Of a stretch of DNA of 64,000 nt, positions 44,408 to 53,248 are shown one piece after another (the stretch's first letter is position 1; the number at the start of each line of letters is the position of its first letter). The position numbers and the translations under genes are program-made. A model generated the notes under the pieces. That model was not told where the DNA came from and ran no database searches. It was given only the letters and a program-made list of their open reading frames with translations. The DNA is from Acidobacteriaceae bacterium KBS 146 (GTDB taxonomy: Bacteria > Acidobacteriota > Terriglobia > Terriglobales > Acidobacteriaceae): positions 2,604,001 to 2,668,000 of the forward strand of contig JHVA01000001.1 of the NCBI GenBank assembly GCA_000688615.1, given 5' to 3'.

Positions 44408-44437
44408 TTGACAAATACAAAATAGGCGACGTACTAT
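44408..44437 (+). promoter_or_regulatory. Candidate sigma-70 promoter for the TonB-dependent transporter
   Basis: TTGACA at 44408-44413 (perfect -35) and TACTAT at 44432-44437 (-10) with an 18-base spacer. This would give a 5' leader of roughly 130 bases before the ATG at 44578. Confidence 0.6.
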
Positions 44438-44577
44438 CCGCCGCACTTCTAATATACGTTTTTTTCGCGGCAGAAAATAATTCTTGGATAGTTGATGTCG
44501 GGGCGGAGTCGTAATGAATTCCTTCTCTGATTGTCGCGTACGAGCAGCTGCTGTCTGGATCAATTTGGAGGCTCATC

Positions 44578-47500
44578 ATGCGTCGTTCCTATTTGTTTCT
44601 GATAACTCTATGCACACTCCTTTTCCTGGTCCTTCCAGGAAATGCCCAGGAAAACGCGACGATTACTGGAACAGTCGTTGATTCCACGGACGCTGTCGTT
44701 CCAAACGTCGAGATAACCCTTACAAACGTGGCAACGGGACAAGTTCGAAAGACAACAACGGACAGCTCAGGGATTTATCTGTTTGCGAACGTTGGTGTAG
44801 GGCGCTTTACGGTCGATGCCGCCGTAAAGGGTTTTCAGCGATACACCAAAACCGATCTCGTGGTAAACACCGCCCAAACCCTCAGACAAGACTTCAAGTT
44901 GGTCATAGGGAGCGAGTCCGAAACAGTCACGGTCGAAGCAGACGCCTTACAACTGCAGTCTGAGACCAGCGAGGTGAGTAATTTGATCACCGGTGAGCAG
45001 GTGACCCAGCTGGCGACCAACGGACGCAATGTGGTCTCGCTCGCGGCCTTGGGATTAGGCGTGTCCAACACGCTACCGGCTTTTGGAGGCGTCAACGCTC
45101 TAACGGCTGCAAATGGACTTAGCTTCAGTGGAACCCGATCTACGCACAACATTTACCTGCTGGATGGAGGCGAGCTGAACGATCGTGGGTGCGGAGGATG
45201 CTTCAGTTCCCTGCCATCAGTCGACGCCCTGGCGCAATTCCAGGTTCTCAGCAGTAACTATCAGGCGGATTATGGTATCGGCTCAGGCGGAACGATCCTC
45301 ATGGTCCTCAAATCCGGCACCCATAGTTTTCATGGCGGAATTTGGGAGTTCAACCGAAACGAAGCCTATAACGCCAACAACTACTTCAACAACATAGCGG
45401 GTCGTGCACGGTCAAAGTTCCGCCTGAACAACTTCGGCGGCAATATCGGTGGCCCACTGACGATCCCGCATTTGTACAACAATTCGCGCAACCGGACTTT
45501 CTTCTTTGTGAACGAAGAGTGGCGAAAACTTGTACAGGGAACTCAGCCTACAACGGGCGTAACTATCGCGGATAGTAATTTCCCCGTAGCCGGACAGGAT
45601 TTGGCTTACACCGTACCATCCAATGGCACCGCCCCAATCGTTCCCGCCACGAGTGACCCAGCCAAGCTGGCAATCTATGCCCAGCGCGGCCTGACTCCGG
45701 GACTCCCCTTCCCGAACAACATCATTCCGAAACAGTTAATCGATCCGAATGCGGTCCTCGAGATGAACGCGGGAACCTTTCCGCATCCAAACTTTGGTGC
45801 AAATCAATACGTCTCCTCCATTCCTCAACCTACCAATGTCCGCGAAGACGTTGTTCGGATCGACCACGCTATCAACAGCAAATTGCAATTGATGGGTCAC
45901 TACCTTCATGACGCGGTGGATCAGACGTACTACCCGCCATTGTGGGGCATTGCCAACAATTTTCCGACCGTCGGTACGGCTATGAAGAACCCCTCATGGT
46001 CTTCCACCGTCAAACTCACCCAGACACTTTCACCCACCTTGCTCAACGAAACCGCTTTTCTTTACAGCGGCAATACGATCAACCTCACTCCCGTAGGCGT
46101 TTTCACGCAGCCGCAAGGCTGGACGGGTACAACCTTCTTCCCGGCTGCCAATAACAGGCTCAATCGCATGCCGGAGATCCAGTTGGGCGCTCCTTACGGT
46201 AGAAACTGGAGTTCGAGCTACTTCCCGTGGAAGAACTCCTTCATGGGTTACGAGACGCGAGACGATCTGTCGTGGAACAAAGGTGTCCATCAGCTCAAAT
46301 TCGGCTTTAGCTGGCTGCACGCTCCTAAAAACCAGGAGCTGCAGGCCAACACTCAGGGCACTGCAGTCTTCAACAACAGCTCCTTCACTAAAGATTCTTA
46401 TATTAACTTTCTCCTTGGCGATGTGGCCACCTTCACACAGCTCGAGTTTCTCGCCGGCAAGCATTGGGTCCAGGACAACTATGGTTTCTACGCTTTAGAC
46501 AATTGGCATATCAGTCAGCGGCTGACTCTTAACATCGGCCTTCGTTTCGATGCATTGCCTCATACTTACGAGCGATACAACCAGTTTGCAAACTTCGTTC
46601 CGGATAATTACAGCAGGTCACAACCGTCCCCTCTCAATGCGGATGGCACACTCAATCCTGCTTCGCTCACGCAGTTCAACGGCAAGTCGTTTTACCTCAA
46701 TGGCATTAGCTTGGCTGGCGTCAATGGCTTCCCACGAGGAGTGGTCCAAAACCAATATCACACATGGCAGCCGAGAGTAGGTTTCGCCTACAGTCTCCCC
46801 GGAAGGTCAGATACAGTTATCCGGGGCGGGTTCGGAATGTTCTTCGAACGTGTTCAGGGAAATGACGTTTACAACGCGGCACAAAATCCACCGTTTGCCT
46901 ATCAACCTTCAGCAAACAACGTGTATTTCTCCAATCCGCGAACCAGTGCAATAACTGGCGCTACAGCGGCTCAGGCTTTCTTCCCCTCCACGCTGACCAA
47001 CATCTCCTATCACTATCCTCCTCCGGGCACCGCACAGTTCAGCCTTGGTGTGCAAAGACAGATTGCTCCATCCGTAATAGGGGTGGTGCAGTATGTTGGC
47101 TCGACGGGTTGGAGTCAGAACAATACACGGGCGATCAATACCTTGCCGTTGAGCGATCCTGTGGTCGGTTTGGCAAAGCGGCAGGCGGTCGCTACCAACA
47201 CGACAATAAACGTTCCTGGTCAGGCTCCTATCGTTCCTACTGCGAACTTGTATCGGCAGTTCCCTGGCTTCAGCGGCATTACCCAGGAGGAGAATAGAAC
47301 CAACTTCAGCTATCACTCTCTCCAAGTCGGAGTACGCATGGAGGATAAGCACGGACTTACCTTTCAGCTGGCATACACCTACTCTCATGAGATCGATACA
47401 GCGACCAATGACCTTAATGCGGTGTCGAACCCCTTCAACATAGAATACGATCGCGCTTCGGGAGGATTCGACCGCCGTCAGATATTCAATGCAAACTACT

Positions 47501-48015
47501 TCTATAAGCTCCCCTTCTTCGCAAAGAGCGGCAACGCTTTCCAGCGGATCGCCTTCGGCGGTTGGGAGGTTTCGGGAGTAACAAATGTGCAATCGGGTAT
47601 TCCGCAATCTATTACCTATAATGGCACCGACACTCTAGGCTTAGGCGGCGGCACGACCAATCGGCCGAATATCGTAGGTAAAATCTCCTATCCTAAGACA
47701 CAGCTCGCGTGGTTCGACAAAACTGCCTTCGCGGCTCCGATCGCTCCCTGGGCCGGTGGAACGACTCAGGGCTTTGGAAATGCCAGAAAGGACGCCATTA
47801 TCCTTCCGGGACTTTTCAACTTCAATCTTTCGGCGTTCAAAACCTTTGCAATTACTGAGCGCCTTAACCTTCAAATGCGTGTCGAAAGCTTCAACACCTT
47901 CAACCACACGCAATTTCAAAATATCAATGCGAATACGAATGATCCGAACTTCGGTCAGGTCACCTCCGCCTACGATCCTCGCGTACTGCAGTTGGGTGCA
48001 AAGCTCGCGTTCTGA
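44578..48015 (+). CDS. TonB-dependent transporter, Oar-like, with carboxypeptidase-regulatory-like domain
   Basis: A 1,145-residue outer-membrane protein. GGAGG lies six bases before the ATG. A signal peptide ends at GNAQ; residues about 25-110 are a carboxypeptidase-D regulatory-like (CarboxypepD_reg) domain (ATITGTVVDSTDAVVPNVEI). A plug follows (SNLITGEQVTQLATNGRNV ... GGAELN-type region with STHNIYLLDGGELNDRG), then a large beta-barrel ending in ...YDPRVLQLGAKLAF with the terminal aromatic residue. This is the expanded acidobacterial transporter type. Next to GH51 enzymes it probably imports arabino-oligosaccharides; no SusD-like lipoprotein accompanies it. Confidence 0.93.
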   Translation: MRRSYLFLITLCTLLFLVLPGNAQENATITGTVVDSTDAVVPNVEITLTNVATGQVRKTTTDSSGIYLFANVGVGRFTVDAAVKGFQRYTKTDLVVNTAQTLRQDFKLVIGSESETVTVEADALQLQSETSEVSNLITGEQVTQLATNGRNVVSLAALGLGVSNTLPAFGGVNALTAANGLSFSGTRSTHNIYLLDGGELNDRGCGGCFSSLPSVDALAQFQVLSSNYQADYGIGSGGTILMVLKSGTHSFHGGIWEFNRNEAYNANNYFNNIAGRARSKFRLNNFGGNIGGPLTIPHLYNNSRNRTFFFVNEEWRKLVQGTQPTTGVTIADSNFPVAGQDLAYTVPSNGTAPIVPATSDPAKLAIYAQRGLTPGLPFPNNIIPKQLIDPNAVLEMNAGTFPHPNFGANQYVSSIPQPTNVREDVVRIDHAINSKLQLMGHYLHDAVDQTYYPPLWGIANNFPTVGTAMKNPSWSSTVKLTQTLSPTLLNETAFLYSGNTINLTPVGVFTQPQGWTGTTFFPAANNRLNRMPEIQLGAPYGRNWSSSYFPWKNSFMGYETRDDLSWNKGVHQLKFGFSWLHAPKNQELQANTQGTAVFNNSSFTKDSYINFLLGDVATFTQLEFLAGKHWVQDNYGFYALDNWHISQRLTLNIGLRFDALPHTYERYNQFANFVPDNYSRSQPSPLNADGTLNPASLTQFNGKSFYLNGISLAGVNGFPRGVVQNQYHTWQPRVGFAYSLPGRSDTVIRGGFGMFFERVQGNDVYNAAQNPPFAYQPSANNVYFSNPRTSAITGATAAQAFFPSTLTNISYHYPPPGTAQFSLGVQRQIAPSVIGVVQYVGSTGWSQNNTRAINTLPLSDPVVGLAKRQAVATNTTINVPGQAPIVPTANLYRQFPGFSGITQEENRTNFSYHSLQVGVRMEDKHGLTFQLAYTYSHEIDTATNDLNAVSNPFNIEYDRASGGFDRRQIFNANYFYKLPFFAKSGNAFQRIAFGGWEVSGVTNVQSGIPQSITYNGTDTLGLGGGTTNRPNIVGKISYPKTQLAWFDKTAFAAPIAPWAGGTTQGFGNARKDAIILPGLFNFNLSAFKTFAITERLNLQMRVESFNTFNHTQFQNINANTNDPNFGQVTSAYDPRVLQLGAKLAF

Positions 48016-48034
48016 CTCTGAATCTCTGCAAGGT

Positions 48035-48068
48035 GAGGGCGCCAGGGCTTGAATGCCACGGCGCCCTC
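48035..48068 (+). terminator. Intrinsic terminator after the TonB-dependent transporter
   Basis: Arms GAGGGCGCC (48035-48043) and GGCGCCCTC (48060-48068) are perfectly complementary, followed by CTTATTT. It starts 20 bases after the stop codon. The U-tract is short, so efficiency is uncertain. Confidence 0.65.
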
Positions 48069-48413
48069 CTTATTTCCGACTATTCTTGTTTCGACAGAGT
48101 TTGCCCCTTGCAATGAAGATTTGGCGACGCCTTGGCCTTTCCTTGATGGCCACCAACTCATTCCTTCCCACAGCCCCCAAAAAGCGTTCGACCGAGCCAT
48201 TCGTCCAGTGAATCTAGAGATCTGCTTGGGTGCTCTGCCCGAGCCCGAAGTGGAACCGTCGATCGCTTTAATAAACAACACTAAAATCACAAACGTTCAC
48301 GCACTTAGAGTGCAGCTCTAGGTGCGCAAATTTTCGTTGTGTTGTCAGTACTTGTGGCACCCAGGAGGCTGCATCTGACTCTATAGGATGCCTTCTCGAT
48401 GACGGGACCAACT

Positions 48414-48429
48414 GGAGAGTACGTTCTTT
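48414..48429. promoter_or_regulatory. Second copy of the operator-like motif, GGAGAGTACGTTCTTT
   Basis: Matches the palindrome at 43994 in 13 of 16 bases, with GGAGA and TACGTTCT conserved, but the right arm is imperfect. It lies 30 bases before the hemerythrin start codon, so it could overlap that gene's promoter or leader. Confidence 0.35.
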
Positions 48430-48459
48430 GGTCTTGTGCGGATCGCATAGGAGAACATC

Positions 48460-49149
48460 ATGGACAAAAGCGAGCTGGATGCAAAAACCAAATGCCGTCG
48501 CAAATTCGTTGGTATGGCAGTAGCTACTGTACTGGCCCCGTCACTGCTTGTGGGATGCCATGAAAAGGAGGAAGAGAATGTTTCTACGAATGAGGACCTC
48601 ATGCGTGAGCACGGCCTCCTCAAGCGCGTCATGCTCTCCTATGATGAGGTGATTCGCCGGATAGGCGCGGAGCTGGACTTCCCTCCTCAGGTCGTCTCCG
48701 ATGGCGCAACCATTATTCGAACGTTTGTCGAGGACTATCACGAGAAGCTCGAAGAAGAGCACCTGTTTCCCCGTTTTCGAAAAGCCGGAAAACTGGTCGA
48801 CCTGGTAGACACGCTCTATGCACAGCATCAGGCTGGCCGTCGCGTCACGGATCGCATCCTGGCAACTTCCAAATCTCCCAAAACACGGGAGGATCGCGCC
48901 CATCTCGCCGCTGACCTCCATGCCTTCAATCGCATGTACGCTCCTCATGAGGCGCGCGAGGACACGATTTTATTTCCCGAGCTTCACAAGATCATCTCGT
49001 CCCATGAGTACGATTCTCTGGGCGAACAGTTCGAAAAGATTGAGCGGCAAACCTTCGGCGGCGACGGTTTCGACATCTATCTCGACAAAGTGACCACGCT
49101 CGAGAAACAGCTCGGGATCTACGATCTCGCTCAATTCACTCCTCAATGA
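48460..49149 (+). CDS. Hemerythrin-domain lipoprotein
   Basis: A 229-residue protein; AGGAG lies six bases before the ATG. The N-terminus combines a Tat-like twin arginine (CRRKFVGMAVATVLAPS) with a lipobox (LLVGC), suggesting an exported, lipid-anchored protein. The four-helix hemerythrin bundle shows its iron ligands: MREHGLL, DYHEKLEEEHLFP, YAQHQAGR and YAPHEAREDTILFP. Hemerythrin-like proteins bind O2 or NO or store iron through a diiron site. Cytosolic forms are usual; an exported one is less common. Its stop codon overlaps the convergent FAD oxidoreductase gene by seven bases. Confidence 0.87.
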   Translation: MDKSELDAKTKCRRKFVGMAVATVLAPSLLVGCHEKEEENVSTNEDLMREHGLLKRVMLSYDEVIRRIGAELDFPPQVVSDGATIIRTFVEDYHEKLEEEHLFPRFRKAGKLVDLVDTLYAQHQAGRRVTDRILATSKSPKTREDRAHLAADLHAFNRMYAPHEAREDTILFPELHKIISSHEYDSLGEQFEKIERQTFGGDGFDIYLDKVTTLEKQLGIYDLAQFTPQ

Positions 49150-51155
49150 GCCGCTCTCGCGATCATCCACTCGGCAAATTCGTCTCGGCTTACAGATCCC
49201 GTCCTCTTTTGAACGTCATACTTTTCTGCCCGGAGATCTTCCCAGCTAAGGCCTGCATGCCCTGAAGATTTGATCCGTCGTCCCAATGCAAGCGCAGCCT
49301 CTTCCGTAGAGACAGTTTTCTTCGCTTCGCCATGCAGCGTTGCCGGATCCACCTTCCACCATCCCTTCGCCGCTCCCATCTGCATCGCGACAAACTCTGG
49401 CGATTGAACCGGAACGTCGTCATACCAAAAAACGGGATGCCCCTTTCGGGCGAGTTCCATCTGCAGCTTTTCTAATTGGGCGCTATCTCGATCCACCTTC
49501 GCAGGAGTCGTTCCGTGGTCGAGAGACCACGCCAACGTTTCGCCTACAGCCTCGCCTGCAGCCCACTCCGTTGGATGCAGTCGATAGGCCCCATTCGTGA
49601 TGTGCGTAGTTCCAATGGTCTTGCCTGCCGCCATCAGATTATCTGCATCACGGTCGATGAGCGCCCCAAGAGGAATCTCGTACGGCTTCGTCGGCGAGGT
49701 GAAGTCCTGATGATCGCAGCTGTGGATGTCGATCGGATACCAACCGATCCCGACAGTGTCTGGATAGTGAGCCGCCCGCGACCCTGGTTGAAAATCAACC
49801 GCCAGATCCTCTTCAACGATGGTGCGTAAGGGCACGATGCGCCGGGATTCGCGGATGTACGGGTGCTGCGAGAGACCGTCTTTGCTGCCCATCGCATGGG
49901 CTAAGACGGCCAGCTCGGGATAACCGAGGCCCTGATGGTCATCGCGTGGAACACTGTGCCTGATCCACCATGCAAAACCAAGCGAGGCACGTTTGGCGTC
50001 CTGTAAGGCGCGCGCCTGCAACGCAGGATCGGTGCTCAACAGATTGGCATCGCAATGATCGTTGCTGCTCCAGTTGATCATGCTGCGATCGTTGGAGAAC
50101 GCTGCTGGATCGAACTTCGAAGCCTCGATCGACCTTCGATACACCCAGAATGATCCGGGAAGTTTGGGTCTGGCTTCAAAGAAGCCGTACGTCCGGAGAT
50201 CTCCGCGGCCATAGTCGACCGTAAGCGTATAGTGTCGGAGAAAGCTCTCGTAAGCAGGCGGTTCGGGATCCTTCGAAACCTCTGCCCTTGAGCGCTGTTC
50301 AAGGATGAACGGGTATGTGAAGCTCTGGCTCGCATGGGGATTCGCCGCTGCGGGTGCGTTGCGTTCATGCGTCTCCGCTCGCGACTCCGCTCCAATGCGA
50401 TAGGGCAATCCACTTAAAGACAGCAGGTCGCCGAGCTCACTGGCTTCGACGAAAAATCTTCCGCGCAGCAGAAGCCAGGTTGCATGATCGAAGTCATAGG
50501 CCAAAACACTCCGGATCATCCGCCCCTGACGGTCAACTTTCACCGGCACTGTATGCAGCCACAGCCTAATCCAGCCGCTGCGTTGGAACGGTCCCATCAT
50601 GGATACGAGAATCTTTTCAGCGGGTTCAGGCTCAAAACACAATTGACCGACCCAACAGCCCCCAGGATTCGCCATGTCGTTCTGGATTGCCTCAGCTTCA
50701 GACTCAGTCCGATTGCGACGAAAAGCCGCATAGTGTCGTCGAATCCGATTGCTCAGATCCAGGTAGCTCCGGGTGCCTCCTGTCGTGTTGATCCACTTGT
50801 TGTCGTCAAAGGCGGAGACCCCCTGCGATGTCGCTTGTCCCCCAACCCACAACGTCGGCTCCGTCATGCAGACGGTATGTTTCTTCTCCGCGGTCGCCAG
50901 AGCTGCGCTGACTCCACCCAGGCCCGCCCCGATGATGACGACATCGCACTGCACCTCACGGACCAGCCCCTTTACCGGAGAGACCAACGCCTGTGTTGAA
51001 TCTCCTTCGGCAGAGACCTTCATCACATCCAGCAACTTATGCGAGGCTACAGAATCGAGCTGCCCAAATGCAGGCGCGGCTACCATGGCCATCACTGCAA
51101 ACGCGGCAGATCGATAAAAGCGACTGACCTTCGCTCCCGAAAGCTTCACCTTCAC
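49143..51155 (-). CDS. Secreted FAD-dependent oxidoreductase (FAD_oxidored, PF12831-like)
   Basis: About 670 residues from the GTG at 51155, which has GGAGG four bases upstream; GTG at 51149 and ATG at 51173 are alternatives. Signal peptide: YRSAAFAVMAMVAAPAFGQ. The dinucleotide-binding motif is CDVVIIGAGLGGVSAALATAE, followed by LWVGGQATSQGVSAFDDN, a hallmark of this family, and a late SCDHQDFTSPTKPYEIPLGAL and GAYRLHPTEWAAGEAVG FAD region. These proteins occur in glycan-utilisation loci of several phyla, and their redox substrate is unknown. It lies downstream of the GntR regulator and RhaT-type permease in one operon. Confidence 0.87.
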   Translation of the reverse strand: MKVKLSGAKVSRFYRSAAFAVMAMVAAPAFGQLDSVASHKLLDVMKVSAEGDSTQALVSPVKGLVREVQCDVVIIGAGLGGVSAALATAEKKHTVCMTEPTLWVGGQATSQGVSAFDDNKWINTTGGTRSYLDLSNRIRRHYAAFRRNRTESEAEAIQNDMANPGGCWVGQLCFEPEPAEKILVSMMGPFQRSGWIRLWLHTVPVKVDRQGRMIRSVLAYDFDHATWLLLRGRFFVEASELGDLLSLSGLPYRIGAESRAETHERNAPAAANPHASQSFTYPFILEQRSRAEVSKDPEPPAYESFLRHYTLTVDYGRGDLRTYGFFEARPKLPGSFWVYRRSIEASKFDPAAFSNDRSMINWSSNDHCDANLLSTDPALQARALQDAKRASLGFAWWIRHSVPRDDHQGLGYPELAVLAHAMGSKDGLSQHPYIRESRRIVPLRTIVEEDLAVDFQPGSRAAHYPDTVGIGWYPIDIHSCDHQDFTSPTKPYEIPLGALIDRDADNLMAAGKTIGTTHITNGAYRLHPTEWAAGEAVGETLAWSLDHGTTPAKVDRDSAQLEKLQMELARKGHPVFWYDDVPVQSPEFVAMQMGAAKGWWKVDPATLHGEAKKTVSTEEAALALGRRIKSSGHAGLSWEDLRAEKYDVQKRTGSVSRDEFAEWMIARAAH

Positions 51156-51207
51156 TTTTCCTCCAGCTTCCATGGCATATCTCTTCGGCGTCTCGAAGCA
51201 GCACACA

Positions 51208-52083
51208 TCAGCTGCGCTCGACCGCGGGTATCGTCAGGATTGCGTGATAGCGATCGCCTCGATAAAGGGAGTGTGCCACCTCCATGGGGCAGCCCTCCGT
51301 ATCCAGCAGCGTACGCGAAACCTCCAGCAGGCTCGCTTTCGGAGCAATCCGCAGCAGCTTTGCCTGTTCGCCAGTTGCTCCACACGCACCGATAGTCTCC
51401 CGTGACGAGCCAATCCTTACCCCATACCGGTCGCGTAGCGTCTCGTAAAGAGAATGGTGTCCAAAATCGATCGTTTCGATTCCGGGAAATCTTCCACAGG
51501 GAATCCAGACCTCTTCGAGTGCAATTGGTTCGTCGTCGGCAGATCGAAGCCGTTGCAGGCGCAATACTGGATCTCGAGGCGAAAGCTCCAGCGCCGCCGC
51601 GATCGAAGTCTCCGCTGGAATGACTGCTGCAATCAGCACACGCGTTGTCGCTTTTCGTCCGAGCAACCGAATCTGAGCCGTAAAGCCAAGCAGGTGCGTG
51701 ATCTCTTTCTCCACTTTTGGCGGCGACACAAAGGTTCCCCGACCGCGTTCCCGGTAAGTCAGGCCTTCATTGGTCAGCCCTTCCAGCGCTTGACGGGCCG
51801 TCATCCGGCTTATTCCGAAATTGCGCGAAAGCTCCGCCTCGCCCGGTAAGGAATCATCCACGCCAATCTTCCCGGAGCGGATCAGCTCCTCCAATCTCGA
51901 TTGAATCTGCGCGTAAAGCGGCTCGAAGCTCTCCTTGTCCAATGGCCTATACAGATCTGCGGCAAACGCGGGAGAGCCTCCCCGCCCCCCGTGTGTCACA
52001 GAATGGGAAGTGGATCTTTCATTCCTCACCGGATGTTCCTCCGGCCCCGTCTTCTTCTTGAAGGTGCTCTTCTTCGTTCTCAT
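51208..52083 (-). CDS. GntR-family transcriptional regulator, HutC/UTRA type
   Basis: A 291-residue regulator. After a basic N-terminal tail (about 40 residues) comes the winged helix: PLYAQIQSRLEELIRSGKI, LPGEAELSRNFGISRMTARQAL and LTYRERGRGTFVSPPK. The UTRA effector domain follows (TRVLIAAVIPAETSIAAALEL ... EEVWIPCGRFPG ... MEVAHSLYRGDRYHA). HutC-type regulators sense sugar phosphates or related metabolites; amino-sugar regulators NagR and DasR belong here. Its ATG overlaps the permease stop by four bases. It probably controls the divergent permease and NanE-NanK units; a TAGTAGACTA element at 53169 is a candidate site. Confidence 0.92.
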   Translation of the reverse strand: MRTKKSTFKKKTGPEEHPVRNERSTSHSVTHGGRGGSPAFAADLYRPLDKESFEPLYAQIQSRLEELIRSGKIGVDDSLPGEAELSRNFGISRMTARQALEGLTNEGLTYRERGRGTFVSPPKVEKEITHLLGFTAQIRLLGRKATTRVLIAAVIPAETSIAAALELSPRDPVLRLQRLRSADDEPIALEEVWIPCGRFPGIETIDFGHHSLYETLRDRYGVRIGSSRETIGACGATGEQAKLLRIAPKASLLEVSRTLLDTEGCPMEVAHSLYRGDRYHAILTIPAVERS

Positions 52084-53114
52084 TGGTTTGCCTTACTCAA
52101 GATGACAATGGCTGCGACTAAAATCCCGATCCCTGAAAACATCCATCCCAGTGCCCGCCGTGGAACACCCTTCCACTCCCCGAGCAACAGACCCGCTATA
52201 TTGGCCACCAGCAGTCCCGTGGCCAGACTGAGTGGCCAACCGATCGAGGGTCCTAGAGAACCCAGCTTTGGTGTAGCGGCTCCGTACACAAAGATGCTTC
52301 CTCCCCACAACACCGCCATGACCAGCCCCAGGCTGTAAAGGCGCAAACCTCGCGGCTGGGCAAACTTTCGCGCGGTACCGTTCTTCGCCAGAAGAAACAC
52401 GCAGAATCCCAGGTTCGAGACTGCGCCACCCCCAAGCATCAGCACCCAAATCAGGTTCGTGCTTGTGAATTCGCTGAGACCTCGAAGCTGGCCGAACGCT
52501 GCAATCGGCTGCGCCAGGGCGAATCCTATATTGAAGACTGCCGATAGTAGGCCCGATCCGATCACCAGGAGAAACGCGATCGCCAGCGGCCTGGCCTTGC
52601 CCACAAGATCACCGCGCTGCGCTTCAAGATCTACCGCGGAACGTTCCCGCAGCAGCCCTGCCCGTCCGCACAGGGCAATTCCACAGATCTCAACCGCAAT
52701 TCCCGCGAGTACGAAGTGTCCCGAACGCTCGTGCATTCTGGCCGGCGACAAGAGCAGTATCGGTATCACAGCTCCGAAGGCTGAACTGATCGCGAGAACG
52801 AAGGTGTTCGCGAGCGCGATTCCGATTGCACTTACGCTCTGGCCGAACATAATTGCTCCAAAACCCCACGCGAAGCCAGTCAAAAGTGCAATCGTGACGG
52901 CGCGCCCAGGAGCCTCGCTCAACAATCCCCAACTCTGCGGCGCTGTCAGGGTCACAAGAACTGCCGGAAGAAGGAGGCAGGCCCCGGTGATGAAGACGCT
53001 CCAGACGTTCTCCCACGACCATCGCCCGAGAAACCGCATCGGGAGCGTAAAAAGACCGTTCATCACGCCGGAGACAACGGCGAGCAGTGCCCCTGCCATC
53101 ACCACTTCGTGCAT
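52080..53114 (-). CDS. RhaT-family (L-rhamnose/proton symporter-like) sugar permease
   Basis: A 344-residue integral membrane protein with about ten helices in the drug/metabolite transporter fold. The start MAGALLAVVSGVMNGLFTLPMRF and GFAWGFGAIMFGQSVSAIG, plus GLLVANIAGLLLGEWKG at the C-terminus, match RhaT. The name implies L-rhamnose, but genes nearby (NanE-NanK) point to an amino sugar such as N-acetylmannosamine, so the substrate is open. It leads an operon with the GntR regulator and the FAD oxidoreductase. Confidence 0.88.
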   Translation of the reverse strand: MHEVVMAGALLAVVSGVMNGLFTLPMRFLGRWSWENVWSVFITGACLLLPAVLVTLTAPQSWGLLSEAPGRAVTIALLTGFAWGFGAIMFGQSVSAIGIALANTFVLAISSAFGAVIPILLLSPARMHERSGHFVLAGIAVEICGIALCGRAGLLRERSAVDLEAQRGDLVGKARPLAIAFLLVIGSGLLSAVFNIGFALAQPIAAFGQLRGLSEFTSTNLIWVLMLGGGAVSNLGFCVFLLAKNGTARKFAQPRGLRLYSLGLVMAVLWGGSIFVYGAATPKLGSLGPSIGWPLSLATGLLVANIAGLLLGEWKGVPRRALGWMFSGIGILVAAIVILSKANQ

Positions 53115-53168
53115 TCCACTCGGCCTTTCATCACAACGGAGTTGGAGATGAATTCTGTAAAACTAAGC

Positions 53169-53178
53169 TAGTAGACTA
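53169..53178. promoter_or_regulatory. Weak operator candidate TAGTAGACTA
   Basis: Arms TAGT and ACTA around AG, inside the 134-bp region between the RhaT-type permease and the NanE-NanK gene. HutC-type GntR proteins bind short AT-flanked dyads of this size, but the match is too short to stand alone. Confidence 0.25.
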
Positions 53179-53248
53179 TACAACCATACGTCTCGCATTG
53201 GGCGTACCATTTCCTAAACATTCCATCGGCTTCCGAAATCGGATAATC

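Larger units (their letters stand above)
43918..44577. other. 660-bp divergent intergenic region with regulatory signals
   Basis: Between the GH51 gene (-) and the TonB-dependent transporter gene (+). It holds a palindrome at 43994-44009, a weak small ORF at 44114-44320 and a strong candidate promoter at 44408-44437. The rest shows no recognisable gene. Confidence 0.55.
48016..48459. other. Intergenic region with terminator and possible operator
   Basis: Holds the terminator at 48035-48068 and an operator-like site at 48414-48429. Short open frames on both strands between 48049 and 48321 have no recognisable content, and I see no intact gene. Confidence 0.5.

Noticed and set aside
48049..48321. 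Overlapping open frames on both strands between the transporter and hemerythrin genes
   Set aside because: Neither reads as a known domain and neither has a good ribosome-binding site; I could not show a decayed transposase or other gene.
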